Assembly (NCBI GenBank): GCA_028023455.1
Contig: JAQFVV010000205.1
Span: 1,843,353-1,907,352 of the forward strand
Direction: 5' to 3'
From: Epiperipatus broadwayi
Lineage: Eukaryota > Onychophora > Udeonychophora > Euonychophora > Peripatidae
DNA length: 64,000 nt
Below, piece by piece: positions 30,401 through 45,400 of the stretch. A model generated the notes under the pieces. It was given only the letters and a program-made list of their open reading frames with translations. It searched no databases and was not told the DNA's origin. Positions within the stretch are counted from its first letter, which is position 1. Every line of letters starts with the position of its first letter. Position numbers and translations under genes: made by a program.

Positions 30401-33400
30401 TAATTTACTACTAAATAGCATGATGTAAGCTGAGGTTAGGTGATCTCTTATTGGTTTATATTTAAAATTTATTACCTTAAATAATTTTTGTTTAGTGATT
30501 TACTCTGGTATAAAGAATATTTAGGATGTGAAAAAAAAGAAAAATATATTGAAAAAGAATTTGCAGATGTACAACTTGGTTGCAGGAAAATATATCAATA
30601 CTATCATCATAAAGCAAATATTAAAAATAAACCAGAAAAGCGATGTGATTCTCTGTTTAGTAAGCGAAAGACCAGATATTTTAGGTAAATGGGTGTATTT
30701 GAATATCTCCTCTTGGATTAAACAGATTATGGAGTGATACTTAGTTTTTATAGTTAAAAGAGCTAAAAAGGGCTTCATTTTGTCATTGTACATATATTCA
30801 ACTTACATATTAATTACAATTTGATCTTTCAGAATGAAACTTTCTGTACCAACATCTTTGATACCATCCACTTCGAATAAATACATTACTGATTATTATT
30901 TATCATTTATTAGGCTAGAGATTATCATATCATTCCTAACCCAAACGTGAACTTCAAACATCAGTTAAAAGAATATATCTGTTGTTTTTATTATTTTAAT
31001 TACACTTAAACACATGGAATAATTCAACTCCACCTCTCTTTTCATCCCATGTGTAATATTTTTTTAATGTATTTAAAACTTCTATTCAATCATACATTCT
31101 TGAATATAAAAACATAAATATTACCAAGTTTACCACTTCCTTTATTTTGCTGTAATATCTTATATAAATGTAATTTATCCAGTCTACTTTGAACACTTTT
31201 TAGCAAAACCTTTTATTGTACATACATGCATACTCAATCTATGTTTTGACTGTCTTGAGTCTTCTTCAGAGCCACTTTAACTTTTTTTTAAAAATTAAAG
31301 TTAAAGTAGCTCTGAAGAAGACTGCAGGATAGTCGAAATGTAGATTGTGTATGCGGGTTTGCTACAAAGTATTCAAAGTACAGTGGATTAATTATAAGAA
31401 TAAAAACATCTAAAAAAGGCAAATGACCTCCAAAATACTAGTTCATACTGAACCAGCTTTCTTCAGTGATCCCAAATCACATTTTGCTCACTTGTTCACT
31501 ATGTTTCAATGCCAAATTATTAAAATTTGATTTATAAATTTCAAACATTTTGCACTCACAACTTTGACATATTTACTTCAAATAAATTTATTACTAATTT
31601 GTATATTAATCAGAGATTATTTCAAGCTTTGAACTTTTTTAAATAAATTTAAACCTCAACTCTATCACACATTCTTGCAATATATAAATAAAGACATTTG
31701 GGTCTTATTTCAAAAACATGAGGTGGAGTGGAAGTTTCAACTTATACAATGAGTATTTGGAATTCAGGATTAATAGAAAAAACCATCATCAACTTTAAAT
31801 AAACTGAATTCACCATGCTTATAGCCAAAGACCTGAAAATACATTATAAAAGTGCAGAGTAAAAAGTAAGGATAAGGACTAAATATAAAAAAAAAGACAT
31901 TGAAGACTGGAATAGAAGATGACTTTAAAATCGACCATATTTACCTCTGGATTATTCAATACCAAAAAAAAAAAAAAAAATCCCAAAGAGATTACACTAA
32001 TATTGGATTGAAAATCGACCATATTTACCTCTGGATTATTCAATACCAAAAAAAAAAAAAAATCCCAAAGAGATTACACTAATATTGGATTGAATGGAAC
32101 AACCATTACAGTAAAGATCTTTAGATGCAGGCACATATCTTTAAAACAAAAATCAGAAACCCTTAAACTGTGACTATTTCCTGAAACTCTCTACAGATAT
32201 TAAAAATGGACACCTAAAAAGAAAGAAAACTATAAAACCATTGAAACATCACATGATCACCATTTCCTAAGGCTACTTAAGCTGTTAAAACAGTAATGTG
32301 ATGTGATGTACTGTAGCTTCTCTCCATACAGTAGTGCCACCTAGTACAAACTTTAATAATCAATAGATGCAGATTTACATATACTGTATGAAGAGTTGGT
32401 TATTGTTTTAACAGCTTGTGTAATCATAGCAAATGGGGATTGATCATGTGATCTTTTAGTGGTTTTATATCAATCATGCCCATAGGATAATGGTGTCTGT
32501 GGTTTTTAAAAACCAAAGACATCAAAATGTGTAGATATTGAATTGGGGTCAGATCTATATGACTATATAAGAGAATGAGCTTAGATTGAAAACATTATTG
32601 TATTTCCATCATGGACCAATAACTTTAAAGTTAACTAAACAGGTAAAAGATTGTTGCTGGATGGTTGCATTAGATCCTAAGATCTAGGTACAATGCTCTC
32701 AGATCTGATGTTTCTCACTGATCCAAAGCCACAAGCCAGAAACTAGTCTGGGGATATTGAATGAGTAGGCACTAAATAGGGATATTATGCACAAATCTTC
32801 TTGTATCCATTAATTATTAAGGCTTGCACTGGATGGCATTACTGTATGGAAAGTTTGCTATTGTTTTAGAAACAAATTAATGTTTTTGAAAGATATTGGT
32901 GAAGAAAAACTATGGTTAGCAATAACAATAACCAAGCGGATACCTGGATTGCATTCTGGTCATTCACAAGTGCACATACAAACCAGGTTAAAACTATCGT
33001 ATTTTGGTACGATTGTGGAGTTCGTTCATCTCATTAATGGCTAACAAACATGCCAAACCATATACATGACAGGTCATTCTGGAGAACTGAGATCACATGA
33101 TAACCAAGAGTCAATGTTAACTACATAATACCCAATAATAATAATTCTGTAAATATATATATATATAAATTATTCGTGTATTTTCTTCTGTTATTATATA
33201 CTGGAAAATAATGAAATGATGAGACAATTGTTAATCTATGAAATAAAAAAAATCTTTCCTTATTAACTTTTCTACTTTTAGAGAGAATCTAGGATCTCTT
33301 TTAGAGGTTAAAGCAATGTCATTGATGTAAATGAAATATTCGAGTTGTGTTTTTAGAAAAATCAATGATAAATAACAGTATATTAATAATGTAGTTAGAA

Positions 33401-36400
33401 TTGAAATCTGTAGGAGGTCATTATATATAAAACTTTGTATTAGCATTTTATTGAATAAATTATTGGTTTTCCTTAAATTTATAATTTTTAAAGATTTTTA
33501 GATCCATTTTCCAGAGTATTAGATCAACAAAGGTAGCTCTAATATTTAGCCTGTTTTAATGTTGATGATAAAATTTAAGCACTTGATCTGTGTTTACCAG
33601 CAGTAATATCTTTCGCCTCAGCCTGTAAGGATAAGACTAAAGAAATTAAGCTCCATTCTGGAATAAGTAGTTACGATAATTAAAAGCGAATTAAATAAAT
33701 AATTCCACAGAAGCAAATGAATTATTTAAAATGTTTGTTGGATATTTATAAGTCAAAATAGGAATATTATTTGTTAAGATTCAAAAAAAAAAAAACTAAA
33801 TAATTGGATCTTCTTTTACTTACCTAGTTTTGTGTTTAGCCGACAGTGCAATAGCATATTCAGCGACAGCCGTCTTTCCTGCGGAAGTATGTGCAGCAAC
33901 AAAAACACTTTCATGATTTTCCATATGAAGAATGGCTTGCTTTTGAAATGTGTCTAATTCAAACGGGTACTAAAGAAAAAAAATTACAAGTTCCGAGTAT
34001 ATTCAAGTAAAACTTTAATAAAAGTTGCAATATCTAACTTTTATCAACGCAATTCAAAAAAAAAAATCTAACTTCAAATAACATTTTTCTTTTTTACTTA
34101 TTACGATATCTTTTCAAGTAAACTTGTATACTAAAAAATAATTGAATGGTTGGTTATTGAAAGATCATGTCACATTACAGGTCAAGTTATAATTCAGGAA
34201 CGTTTGGCTCTTGAATCCATCACTCTTAACATTGGATTAAATCATACAGAAAATTATTCTACGCAGTCCAACTGCTTGGATTAAAAATAAATAAATGATC
34301 ATCGCAGAAGTGGTATTCAGCTCTTTATTACCATGCTAGTCTTTTTCTTGATATCAACAGAGCTGGTGATCTACTCTCCAAAAAAGTTCATAACATTCAT
34401 ATCAAAATATAAAGTCTGACAATTCTAATGGTTTTAAAGAGCACATAAATAATTTTATGGGTTACCATATATGTAATACTAAGAATATAAAACATTAAGG
34501 GAACAAATAAGTTTAAAGATGTTGCTAAGATAATTCATAAATAAGATTCCTAAAGAATCATTTAAATGAATTTGCAAATAATTCCCGCCTTTTGTTATAT
34601 CATCTTTTATCTGACAAAATAGATTGGCATTGATATAATAAAAAGTTTGCGTTGTTTGCCAAGTTAATTTACATGATTCTTTAGGAATCTTGCTTGTGAA
34701 TTATATTAGTAATGCACTCGGACATGTTTGCTCCATTAATCAGTTTACTCTGATAAATATATCAAGCTTCATTTATAGGAAGTAGGTATTTTTTTAAATA
34801 GATTTATTTACAACTTTTGGCATGAAATTGATAAGTAATGTCATAATCAATTAGTATATGGTGTTCACCACATTAAACAAGGTTATTTTATGTTTAAATA
34901 AAAAAATAATATAATGGAAATAACTTTTACACTTCTTATCGGAATCACCACCTGTTACAAATTACTCAACTTTTTACAGGAAAGTCATGTGAAACTGCTG
35001 TAAATGTTAAGTGTATGGTATGTTCAATAAACTTCTCTGAGCACGAAAAAGTTTTTAAATCTTGGAATTTTGTACACCTTGCTCGTAATATCATTCTTCT
35101 ATGATTGTAAACTATTTGCTAATTCATATCAATATTCACCTATCCCCTCCCCCCTTACATTTCTTGGGAATTACTAGACGTGGTTATAACTGCAAAGCTA
35201 AATGAAAATTTTTCTAAAATAGAAATTCATCAAATAAGAAGAAGCTAACTGAAAGTGTAGAGATGTGGAATTGCCAAACAGTATCCATCTGCAATGGCTT
35301 TAGCAAAGTTCAAAAATTCTGAACTGACAAAAAACATAGTTATTTTGATTGAACTGCAGAAATCATATTCAACAGTATTGCACCTAACAATAGCCTCGAC
35401 CAGATTGTAAAATCCAAATCAATTAAAAGCTTAACCTATATATTGCACTTGAAATGCACATTTGTGAAGCTATATTAAAAGTTTATAATTGTTTAGCGCT
35501 ATCGGGAACTTCATGCTCCCATATAAGCTATGAATATAGGGCCAGGAAGTTCCCGAAAGCGCTAAGCAATTATAAAATTTTAATATAGCTTCACAGATGT
35601 GTGTTTCAAGTTCAATATATAGGTTACAAACCATAAGTGAAGTAAAACTGAGCTGTTTAAAAGCTTAACATAAAATAAAGGCAAGATATAAAAAGCATCA
35701 ACAAAAAGCAAATTTGGCATATTGTTTTCCTAACATAAGCCCTGATTAACATTTATGTAAAATGTGCAGAATAGTTTCTGTCACTTTTGGAAATACAGAT
35801 TCTTAAAAATACATCTCCCTGGACTAACAGAAAAAAAAAAAATTTTCAAGTTTGGTGGAAGATATTTCGACATATAATAATAATCCATCCACCATTATTC
35901 AAATACATTTTTTTTGCATTCTTACTGTAGTGAATTAACCAAAATCTTTAGTAATAATAAATAACAATAAATTATTCCATCTATTCCAGCAGATAAATTT
36001 GTTATAGTAGATATTTAGCTTCAAATAAAAATGAGTAATGAAATAACAATTTAAAGATTTAAATGATGTTTGGTTACTGGAACTTTAAATTGTGCTGAAG
36101 AATGACTACAGTTTTGCATTTAATTAATGCCAGCATTTGTATGGTGTTTACTGCAGAATTGGTTAATGTATTTACGGGAGTAGGTTATCACTTTGCAACC
36201 ATTGAAAGTGTTGGTTACCAAAACATGACCAAGTCTAAATTACATGGATATTGTTCACAGTATAACCAAATTAATCAATAACTGGTAAAGGTAATTTCAA
36301 GTTTCCTAAAGGAATCACTAATAATTGTTTATTCAAAACTAAATTACAATCCATTATTTGCTAAAAGTTTACTGTGAAAGGTTTTGCTGGTAACATCTTC

Positions 36401-39400
36401 AATTTAAACTACAGCAAAATCTCTAACTGAAACAAAGCTTAAGATGCTACAAAATATTAATTTATATTTATTTTATTATATTTCACTTTAAAAAAAAAAC
36501 AATTTAGCAAAGATTATGATTAGAAAATCTAAATACTTGCAAACATTTTAAAATGAATATTCCAGCACACAAATTACTTGGCTCACCTCCACACTTTTCT
36601 GTTTAAACAATTCTTTTGAAATGTGAAGTTGCTTACGACTCTTGCTCTCTATGGATGCGAAAGTATAGAAAATGTACTAATGCCTTTCAAATATAAATCT
36701 GATGAAGATTTTTAGACAAAAAAAAAACATGTTTATATTCTATCAGATTCCAGCTAAACTTTTGCTTTTCAGCACAAATATGCTGACTGAATTGGTATTA
36801 TTTTAATCATATTAAACCGAGATCTAGAAAAAAATAACTAGTAAACGATGGATATAGATCCAATACTAGGTCAATGACTATAATATTCTAGTGACCTCAA
36901 TTATAAACGAATGGCTGCCATTTAAACAAAATACCATACAAGCTTCACTAAAAGGCTTAGATAGTGATGAGCATTTAATAAATCAACGACTGTGCAAATA
37001 GAATTCTGGTATTAGTTTCTGATCAACTGATCTACCTGTTGGGAGAAACACTGCTTTATATCTAAATGATTCTCCTCTTAATGTTACAAAGTTAATAAGA
37101 GAGATCATGTATTGCTTAGTAACAGTGGCATAAAGATAGTAAGCAATATAAACACCTGCCCATTTCTCCAATTCAGCATACAATTTGGCATGCAAACAGA
37201 TGTATTTAAGCATCAAAACTTTTAATACTAATAAATCAATACAGACAGAAAGAGTGCTTAGATACTCTGTGTGAAACACAGAAAAAAATTATTTAATAAA
37301 TCAGATCTACAGATTGTACCTAGTACTACTCAGTTCCAATGCTCGAACTTTTTATAACCTATTGAGCAATAAGCCATTCGAATGTTAACAATGATTACAT
37401 GAAATCCGATGCCACATTCCAATGTATTATTATTTACGTATTACATGAACTTTGCTGATATATAATTGTTAACTGATATTTCTATCACCAGAGGGACGTC
37501 ATAATATTTACTACAACTGTTCAGTAGGTGCAATTTATGGATAATAAGAGACTAGCCAAAATAATATTTAATTGGGTTATGAGTAAAGGACAGGTAACAA
37601 GATGAGTGAGAAATGTAGTACAATATACAGAAGATTTGGATAAGGAATTTATGTCAATAGACTTATACAAAAAGTGGGATGATTGTGTTAGGAGAATTGT
37701 TGAGTGTTATAGTGGCAAGGAATGAGATAGAAGAATAAATGCATTAATAAAAAATAGGGAATTGGAAAGATGGAGAACTAGTATGGAAAGTAAAAAAGTT
37801 TAAATATATATAGAAGTAAACAGAATATTGGGTGTGAGTTAATTTATGATAATAGCAAGGAAAGTAGTTTATTGTTTAAGGCTTGAACAGGATCTTTAGC
37901 AACAAGGGAATATACACATAAATTGAAAAACATGGGTGAGTTAATCTGCAAGTTATGTAAGGAAGGCATAGAAAATATTAGGCATCTGTTAATTGAATAT
38001 ATATATGCTGCAAGCAGAAAGGGTACAAATAATGAAGTTGTGGAAGAATAAATATAAACAAAGTGATTATACAGAAAGTGGGTTCTTTGTTTTTATGCTG
38101 AGTTTGAGAAAAGATAAGGGGGAATTAGATATAAAGGCCATGGAGTTGACAAAGATTATGTTGTGGAAATGGGGTGAAGCAGAATAGAGAAGAATATGGG
38201 GAAAATTTAGGGAGGGGACTAGGAAGAAAAGTAAGGTGGCTAACAGGTTTCTCTGGGCATTGTGGCTGAGAGATTCCCGACTCTGAACAAGAAGAAGCCA
38301 CAGTGCATCACATCTCATCACTGTGAACAAAATGAAAACAGATAGACATATTCAATTATAGAATACTTTCGATAAGCTTAAGAGATATTGTGCTAGACGT
38401 AAAATTGATCTCATGGCAATTTTTCTGTCCACTATTCATATCCACAGTATTACATTATATAACTTACAGATTTGAAAATCGATGAAATTTTTTCCAACTA
38501 TTAGTTTGAATTTAGGTAAATTTTTAAGAAAAGTGATTAGCTACTGTTGTTAAAACAATCTGTAAAAAATGTATTTCGTTTCCTTTTTTTTTTTTATTAG
38601 TATGCAGAGAAATCGAGTGTGCAACTACATATCGAGGAAGATTTTAAGCTTCTCCAATACTAATTATTATCTGAATAATCTTGAGAAACCAAATGTAAAC
38701 AATGAAGATGTATAGATTAATTTCTCCAAAAATCATGGCTGTTATGACATTAACATAACGAATTTGTTTACAGTTTTGGCATTTGGACCATACTTTGATC
38801 ATTGTATTAGCCTCTTGTGGATATAAGATATCTGTCTATTTATTCATATTTAACTATTTTTCTTATAATGGCAGGAGAACATAATCTCTTCATTGCAGGA
38901 TCAACATCTCCAAACATTATCAGCACAATAAAAGTTCAGTTTGCTAAATGCAACATAGATGTTTTGCCAGCAATATAACAAACTTTATATTATATGTAAA
39001 CAATTGCTTATCTTGTTTGGAACTTTTATTTTCATCTCTCTTGTGCTTGAGTCCATTCGCAATAAACCACTCACTGATGTTATAACCTATACATTTTCTC
39101 CATCAAAAATATCCTTGGATTTATAGCATTCAAACTCGTTAGATTCATTTTTGCTAGCTTATTGATCTCCTTTACAATTCATGTTTTAACTTTATATTTA
39201 CAAAGCAAATTATTCTATGAAACTTTTCTACACTCATGAATGACTTAGAAATATTAAACAAGGTAAAGGTAAATTGAGCCCAACAATGAAAGCTGAATAA
39301 AAGTATTTGTTCTTAAGTATCAGAACTCTGACACAACTTTGATTAACCTGGGATACTAATTAACAATACCCAAATATACGTTTACCAATTAATGTTGGGT

Positions 39401-42400
39401 ACAATTGAAATAATTAATAAATAATTGAAATAATGGACTATTGGAATCTTAAACTGGATTCCAAAAGATTGTAAAAGACCCAGAAAGAGACCACATGTGA
39501 GATGGATGGATGAAATAAAAAAGCGTGCAGGAGTGATGTGGAGAAGAGAAGCTAGACATCAGAAAAGATGAAGTGAATTTGGAGAAACCTTCATCCTGCA
39601 GTGAAATGATAATGGTTGACAATGATAATGATTGGGTACAAGTTAAATTGAATATGGGCTGATCACATGGACAAAAATATTCTAAGCCTGCTTCAAAACC
39701 TGGACAAAAATGTCTGAAGTTCATTCAATCTAATCTTGAAAGTTTCATAATAATAGTGCAATTGTTTGACTTTTCTATTTCAGATAAAAATAATCAAATT
39801 GTTTATTATTCGGAGTTTGAAAAGTATGGGAAGCAATAAAGCTGGGCTTCGATAATTGACTAGAATTTTCCACTCTACCACTGGATCAAACCATTCAGAC
39901 ATTATGATCTCAAGTTACTCTAACAATCAATAGGAATGTCTTCCTGACATGTTTAATCATAGCAATATTTCTCTGTAACTCCATAAGTGAAATGGCGTGG
40001 GCAACGAGTAAAATCATTGGCTATTGAATAAAAGTGCAATCTCACTGCCATGATAAGATTCTAGTTAAGACTTTCCTTAGATGGAAGGCACTGAATTTAT
40101 ATCATGCCCATTTAGTCAACATCTTTAACATTATCAGAAGGCTTGTTATATAGAATCTGCACTACCCTTTAACGTATAATAATTTCATTAATTATGGTTT
40201 CTAAAACTGGAAAAGGGATATCGATACTGTAGACTAAAGAGGAAGTCTGAAAGATTTTTTCTGTTTTAATAACTGCAATGATTCATTGAAGCAGAAGCGA
40301 TTTTCATGTTCTTTTTTCCGCTCATTACAGATTCCTTTTACTAACTTCACCTTGCGTCATTTGGTGCAGCACATGATCCATGGATCACGACAGCTCTATC
40401 ATTTGTGGTGCTCAAACTTGTTATGAACTCTCACTATTCGATTATTATTTTTATTGGGGTTTTTTTTTTATGGCAACAATGTTCACTTAAACATAAACAA
40501 TTTAAATTTCACCCCAAAGTAAACTAGCCAATGCCAATGGCATGATTATTAATTTTAACCAATTTATTTCATAAATATTACTTAACAAATTATGGAACTG
40601 TTTTGTGCGTGCATGCTTCAATATTAATAATAATAATCATGACTAAATAGATATTTTAATAATAGCAATATAAATATTCTCTTCTCTTTCACGTTCTTTG
40701 CATATATTCATATATATATTGCTTACAAGTTCTTTCATATACGCTTTAATGCAAACAAATTTTCTTAAAAACTTCTTTATTTTCCTTACAGTTTCAACTG
40801 TCCAGCAGTCTTCCTCAGAGCTCTATGCTTCACTGCTTTAATTGAAGCATAGAGCTCTGTTGAAGACTGCTGGACAGTCAAAACTGTAAGGAAAATAAAG
40901 AAGCTTTTAGGAAAATTTGGTTGCATTAAAGTGTATATGAAAGAACTGTTGTAAGCAATATATATATATATATAGCAATATAAATAATTAGTAACATCAG
41001 CAGTAAAGGAAAAACCCAGACATAAATTATATACCTTGAAAGCCATATTGGGTATCCGTTTATAGAAGTCAGATACAGGTATTTCAGGATTGATGTCAAT
41101 AACCCATTTTTCTTTAACTACCGACTCGGCCTGCTCTGGTTTTTGACTGATATTTATAACTGGAACAAATGGCTGTAAAACATAAAAATTTTACAATTTT
41201 AAAAAAATACATCTTTATTAACATTATAAAATGTCACATGACCTTCCAGTTCTGCCACCTAATATAAGCCTAAGCAATAGATGTCAGCCGGTAGTTCTTA
41301 ATAATATCCTCAAAGTTTCTAGCTCACCCAACAATGAAGAGTTTTGAATCTGAGACTAGTGTACCTGGTATTCGCATTTCCACCAACAGCAAATATTTAC
41401 TCCTTTTTTACTATGAAGTTTATCAGCTTGAATTTCAAAATGCTTAATAATTTTGGATCTAAGTCAACTTGCTTGCAGAGTTATGTAGATTTGATACCAG
41501 TTAAGTAACTAAATTTTGGTATCCTTAGTTTTTTACTAACTGTAGACATCTATGTTCTATGACTAAGATTACTGAAATATCAACAAAACATCACATGACC
41601 ATAACCTTACTTTTAAGTAGGAAATCTATTTCTAGTACTCTCGTTTTGCTGTCTAATACAACCTTAAAAACAGTTTACTGGAAACAGATTTATTAAGCAT
41701 TGCCATCTGACGTGAATTAGTTAAGCTTATACTAGATGGAAAAACTGTAATAATAAATTTTATATCATGAAAATAAAAATATAAAATGAAAAAAACTATA
41801 GGATTAATAAATGTTAAGATTTCTTGGTCTAACTAAAAAGGCTTAAAACATAATAATTAAAACAAAAAAAAAGACAAATCATGAGCAAATCGTGTTAATC
41901 TTAAAAAAGAAATAAGCGATATCTAAGTTAATAATTAAATAATAATTATCTACGAAGTCTTGTAGATAAATTGTAAAGACAAAAATTTATTTTGATAACA
42001 AAAAATCTGAAGCTATCTTGAAAATCCTTAGCAAACCTGAAAAAAATCTCCAAGTTTCTCCTGGGTTCGAATTTTCAAGCATGGTAAGACCTAGAAAGAG
42101 ACTGTAGGTAAGATAGATGGATGAAATAAGGAAGTTTATTAGTTTGATGTGGAAAAGAGAGGCTAAAGATTGGAGAAACTGGATCCTCCTGCAGTGAATC
42201 AATAATCGTTGGAAATGATGATGATGAATAGACATTCTAGCCCTTACATCATGATGCTTTAAAAAATAATAATTAGAAAGATTTTATATATATATGTACT
42301 ACTGACAGACAAACCCATCATTGCAAAGACTACTATCATAGCTTCAATACTAATTCTAAGAAAGTGACATATACGTGTGAGTGTGTGGTATTGCTTTCAT

Positions 42401-45400
42401 ATAAATTTCTACTCTTTGCTATTGTTAGAAAAAACTGTTGATGAGAATAATATAAAGGATTAAAAGCTATTCGTTCTCAAAAAGTGACAGTTTTAACATT
42501 CGACTAAGTAAATGTGTATTTCTGTGTTTATATTGTTTTCATGTAAAGTTCCACTATATTATTGACAGAAAAAAAATCATTAATGAGAGAACTAGTACAA
42601 AGAATCAAACCTATTCATTCTAAGAGAGCAACATAACTGAGAGCATGTGAGAAGAAGGGATACTATGCTATTTTATTTCTTAGGGTTTCCCCAAGTTTTT
42701 CAGAACTTGTTCGAATTTCAGAAAAAAGGATCACTTCATTATTTTTAGAATTATACTTGTAGGACCCTAAGTAAAAAGATGTAAAATGTAATCCTAAGTG
42801 AGGCATTTATAGAACCTACAGATGAGAACTGTTCAACTCTGGACTAATGTTTACCTAATGTTAGAGAACTTTTCGACTCTAAAGCTGTTGCCAGTAGATT
42901 TAATGGCTTCTTCTACCCCAACTTATTCCGAGATGGTTATGACATTTGACAGCCGTGCCATATATTGTATTTTAAATCCTTAAACATCACATCTCTTATG
43001 CTAACACATAACTGTTATTATGCAGGCAAAAGTCTCCATTGATTACTATGGTTGGCACAAGGTGGCACTACTGTATGGAGAGTTTTGTAAGAATTGTATT
43101 TGAGACCTGCGTATTCACAATCATTGTAAACAAATCTGGAGACATCCAGAGCAGAAAAGATTCCTTTGTGTATTAAATTCTCTAATTTTGTCAATATGTT
43201 CATCAATTGGGTAAGCATTATTAGCGATGTGGTTCGAGATTTGCAAGGGCCCACAGCCATATAATTTAGAGGCTATGACATTCCAATTCTAAAGTGACTG
43301 TGCATAGTGACATAAATAGTCCTGGACTTATTGATGAAACTCCACTAACATTTAGAAAAATCAAATTCAACTAGTTTTACTGTTTGATATGAAAAAAAAA
43401 AAAGAAACTGTTTGGAGGCCTTATAAGAAGCTTATTTCTTACACCATAATTCTGAGAATGTTAAAGATCATCTTTGTAATTTGTTCAAATAACGGAAGTT
43501 TCTAATTCATAAATGTTCAAAGTAATAGTATATACTTATATTCTCCTTTTTTCCCAAAAAAATAAAAATGTAATTAAATTCTAAAACACAAATAGTCATG
43601 TGATTTATAACTTTTTGAAACAGATCTATGAACTAAGGTTTTTTTTAATTATTATTATATTTTATTAAATATATTAAATTATTTACTATTTTAGAAATAA
43701 ATTACCTTATTAATGACCTCGTCCAAATTCTTTTCTTCCTTAGCCTTTTCCTAAAACAGATAATAAATTTTAAATTTTAGTTATAATAATACTGTTCACG
43801 GACAAAATATTACAAAAACAAATGCAAAGAAAATGTTTTTTTCTCGGTTAGTTTTTTCTTGCCTTAATAAATCCTTCTATTTTTGCCATTATAAATCATT
43901 AAGAATAAATAAATTAAGACTAGGGGTAACAATGAAATTCTACAAAAATTTGTAAGTATGAAAAAGAGCATAGTTCTTTTAAAATTTTTATCAAGACTTT
44001 TTGGAACGCATGTATTCACAGTTCAATTTCCCACCCAAAAACAAATTTAGATTACCATGAAATAGGATTCTATGAATATAAAATAACACATGATTATCGC
44101 TGGCAATAGTTTGCCATGACTTAATACCTCCCACCTTCTTAACATAATTTATTCTCACATGATAATTTTAGAGTGGCATCACAAACTTTAATGAAAACTT
44201 AATCTTGTTAATATGCACATATACTAAACATATATTTTTACATATACATATGCATAATTTACAAGCATAAGTATTTTGTCTTAGATTTAGGCTTTCAATT
44301 AATATTTCCATACAACATTATATTTCCATATTTATTTTTCTTCTAAGCAATTTTTAAATTATTTTTCTCTCAGAAGTCACTAAACAGTAAGAATTCTTCC
44401 ACATCTCAAATACAGCTGACCTACAAGTCCTTTCTTACTTCATACAACCCCTCCTACCTTCCTGATGTAAACTCAGAATTTTTTCTCACAGATCCAATAA
44501 CTAGTAAGCTTACAAACTAAACAAGATATTTTTTAATGCATAAAAATTCTAAATTATGATTTAGATTTCAGTCTTGTAGTTAAAAAAGTTAGATCAATAA
44601 CTTGGTAAACAGTCACTTCTACAATCTTCAATCACCAAATATCAATATTACATTAATGGTGCCATCTTTTTACTATTACAGATGCCATGAACTATGTTAT
44701 ATTTTGTTCCCAAACCCCCTCCCCCCTAGCATTCAAAAAATATAGTGTATAATAGCTTATCTTTTGTTCATGAACATTGATTAGATTAGAATCTGCTTTA
44801 TTTATTGAACTGCAGGTGTATAGTATATATAAGGCAGAAGCTTTTTAATACGTATACATATATCAAAATTATAGTATAAACAAAATTTTAAAAAATAATA
44901 ATAATAGTTATTAATAATAAATGGAAGCGATATTTATTTTAGTTTAATGAGGCAATGTTCACTCATGCATATGAAGCAGTAAAATAAGAAAAATAATCTA
45001 ACTCTTAGCCCTTTGGGCAATTATTTTTTTCAATAACTTTTTTCTCTTACAGAAACAATGGACTTGTCTCTTTTTTTCAAGAAATGTTTTTAAATATAAT
45101 GAAATTTTTCTTAGATGAAATACTGTGCATTAAATTCAGAAAGGATAATAAAACAAATATAAAATATATGTGTTTTCAACATAAACCAAGAAATTTTATT
45201 AATATATGCGATCTTCACATGCTCAGCTCAGAGAATGAAATGATTGCCAGATACTAAAATTTGCGAATTTTAACGATTTTTTTGTTGTTTATTTACATTT
45301 TTATTTGTTTGTTTACAATTTATTTTGAATAGCTTATAATTTGAGTAGTAAGATGCACCGTAATTCGCAGCACACATTCCTCAAAAAACTTGGCCTTAAA

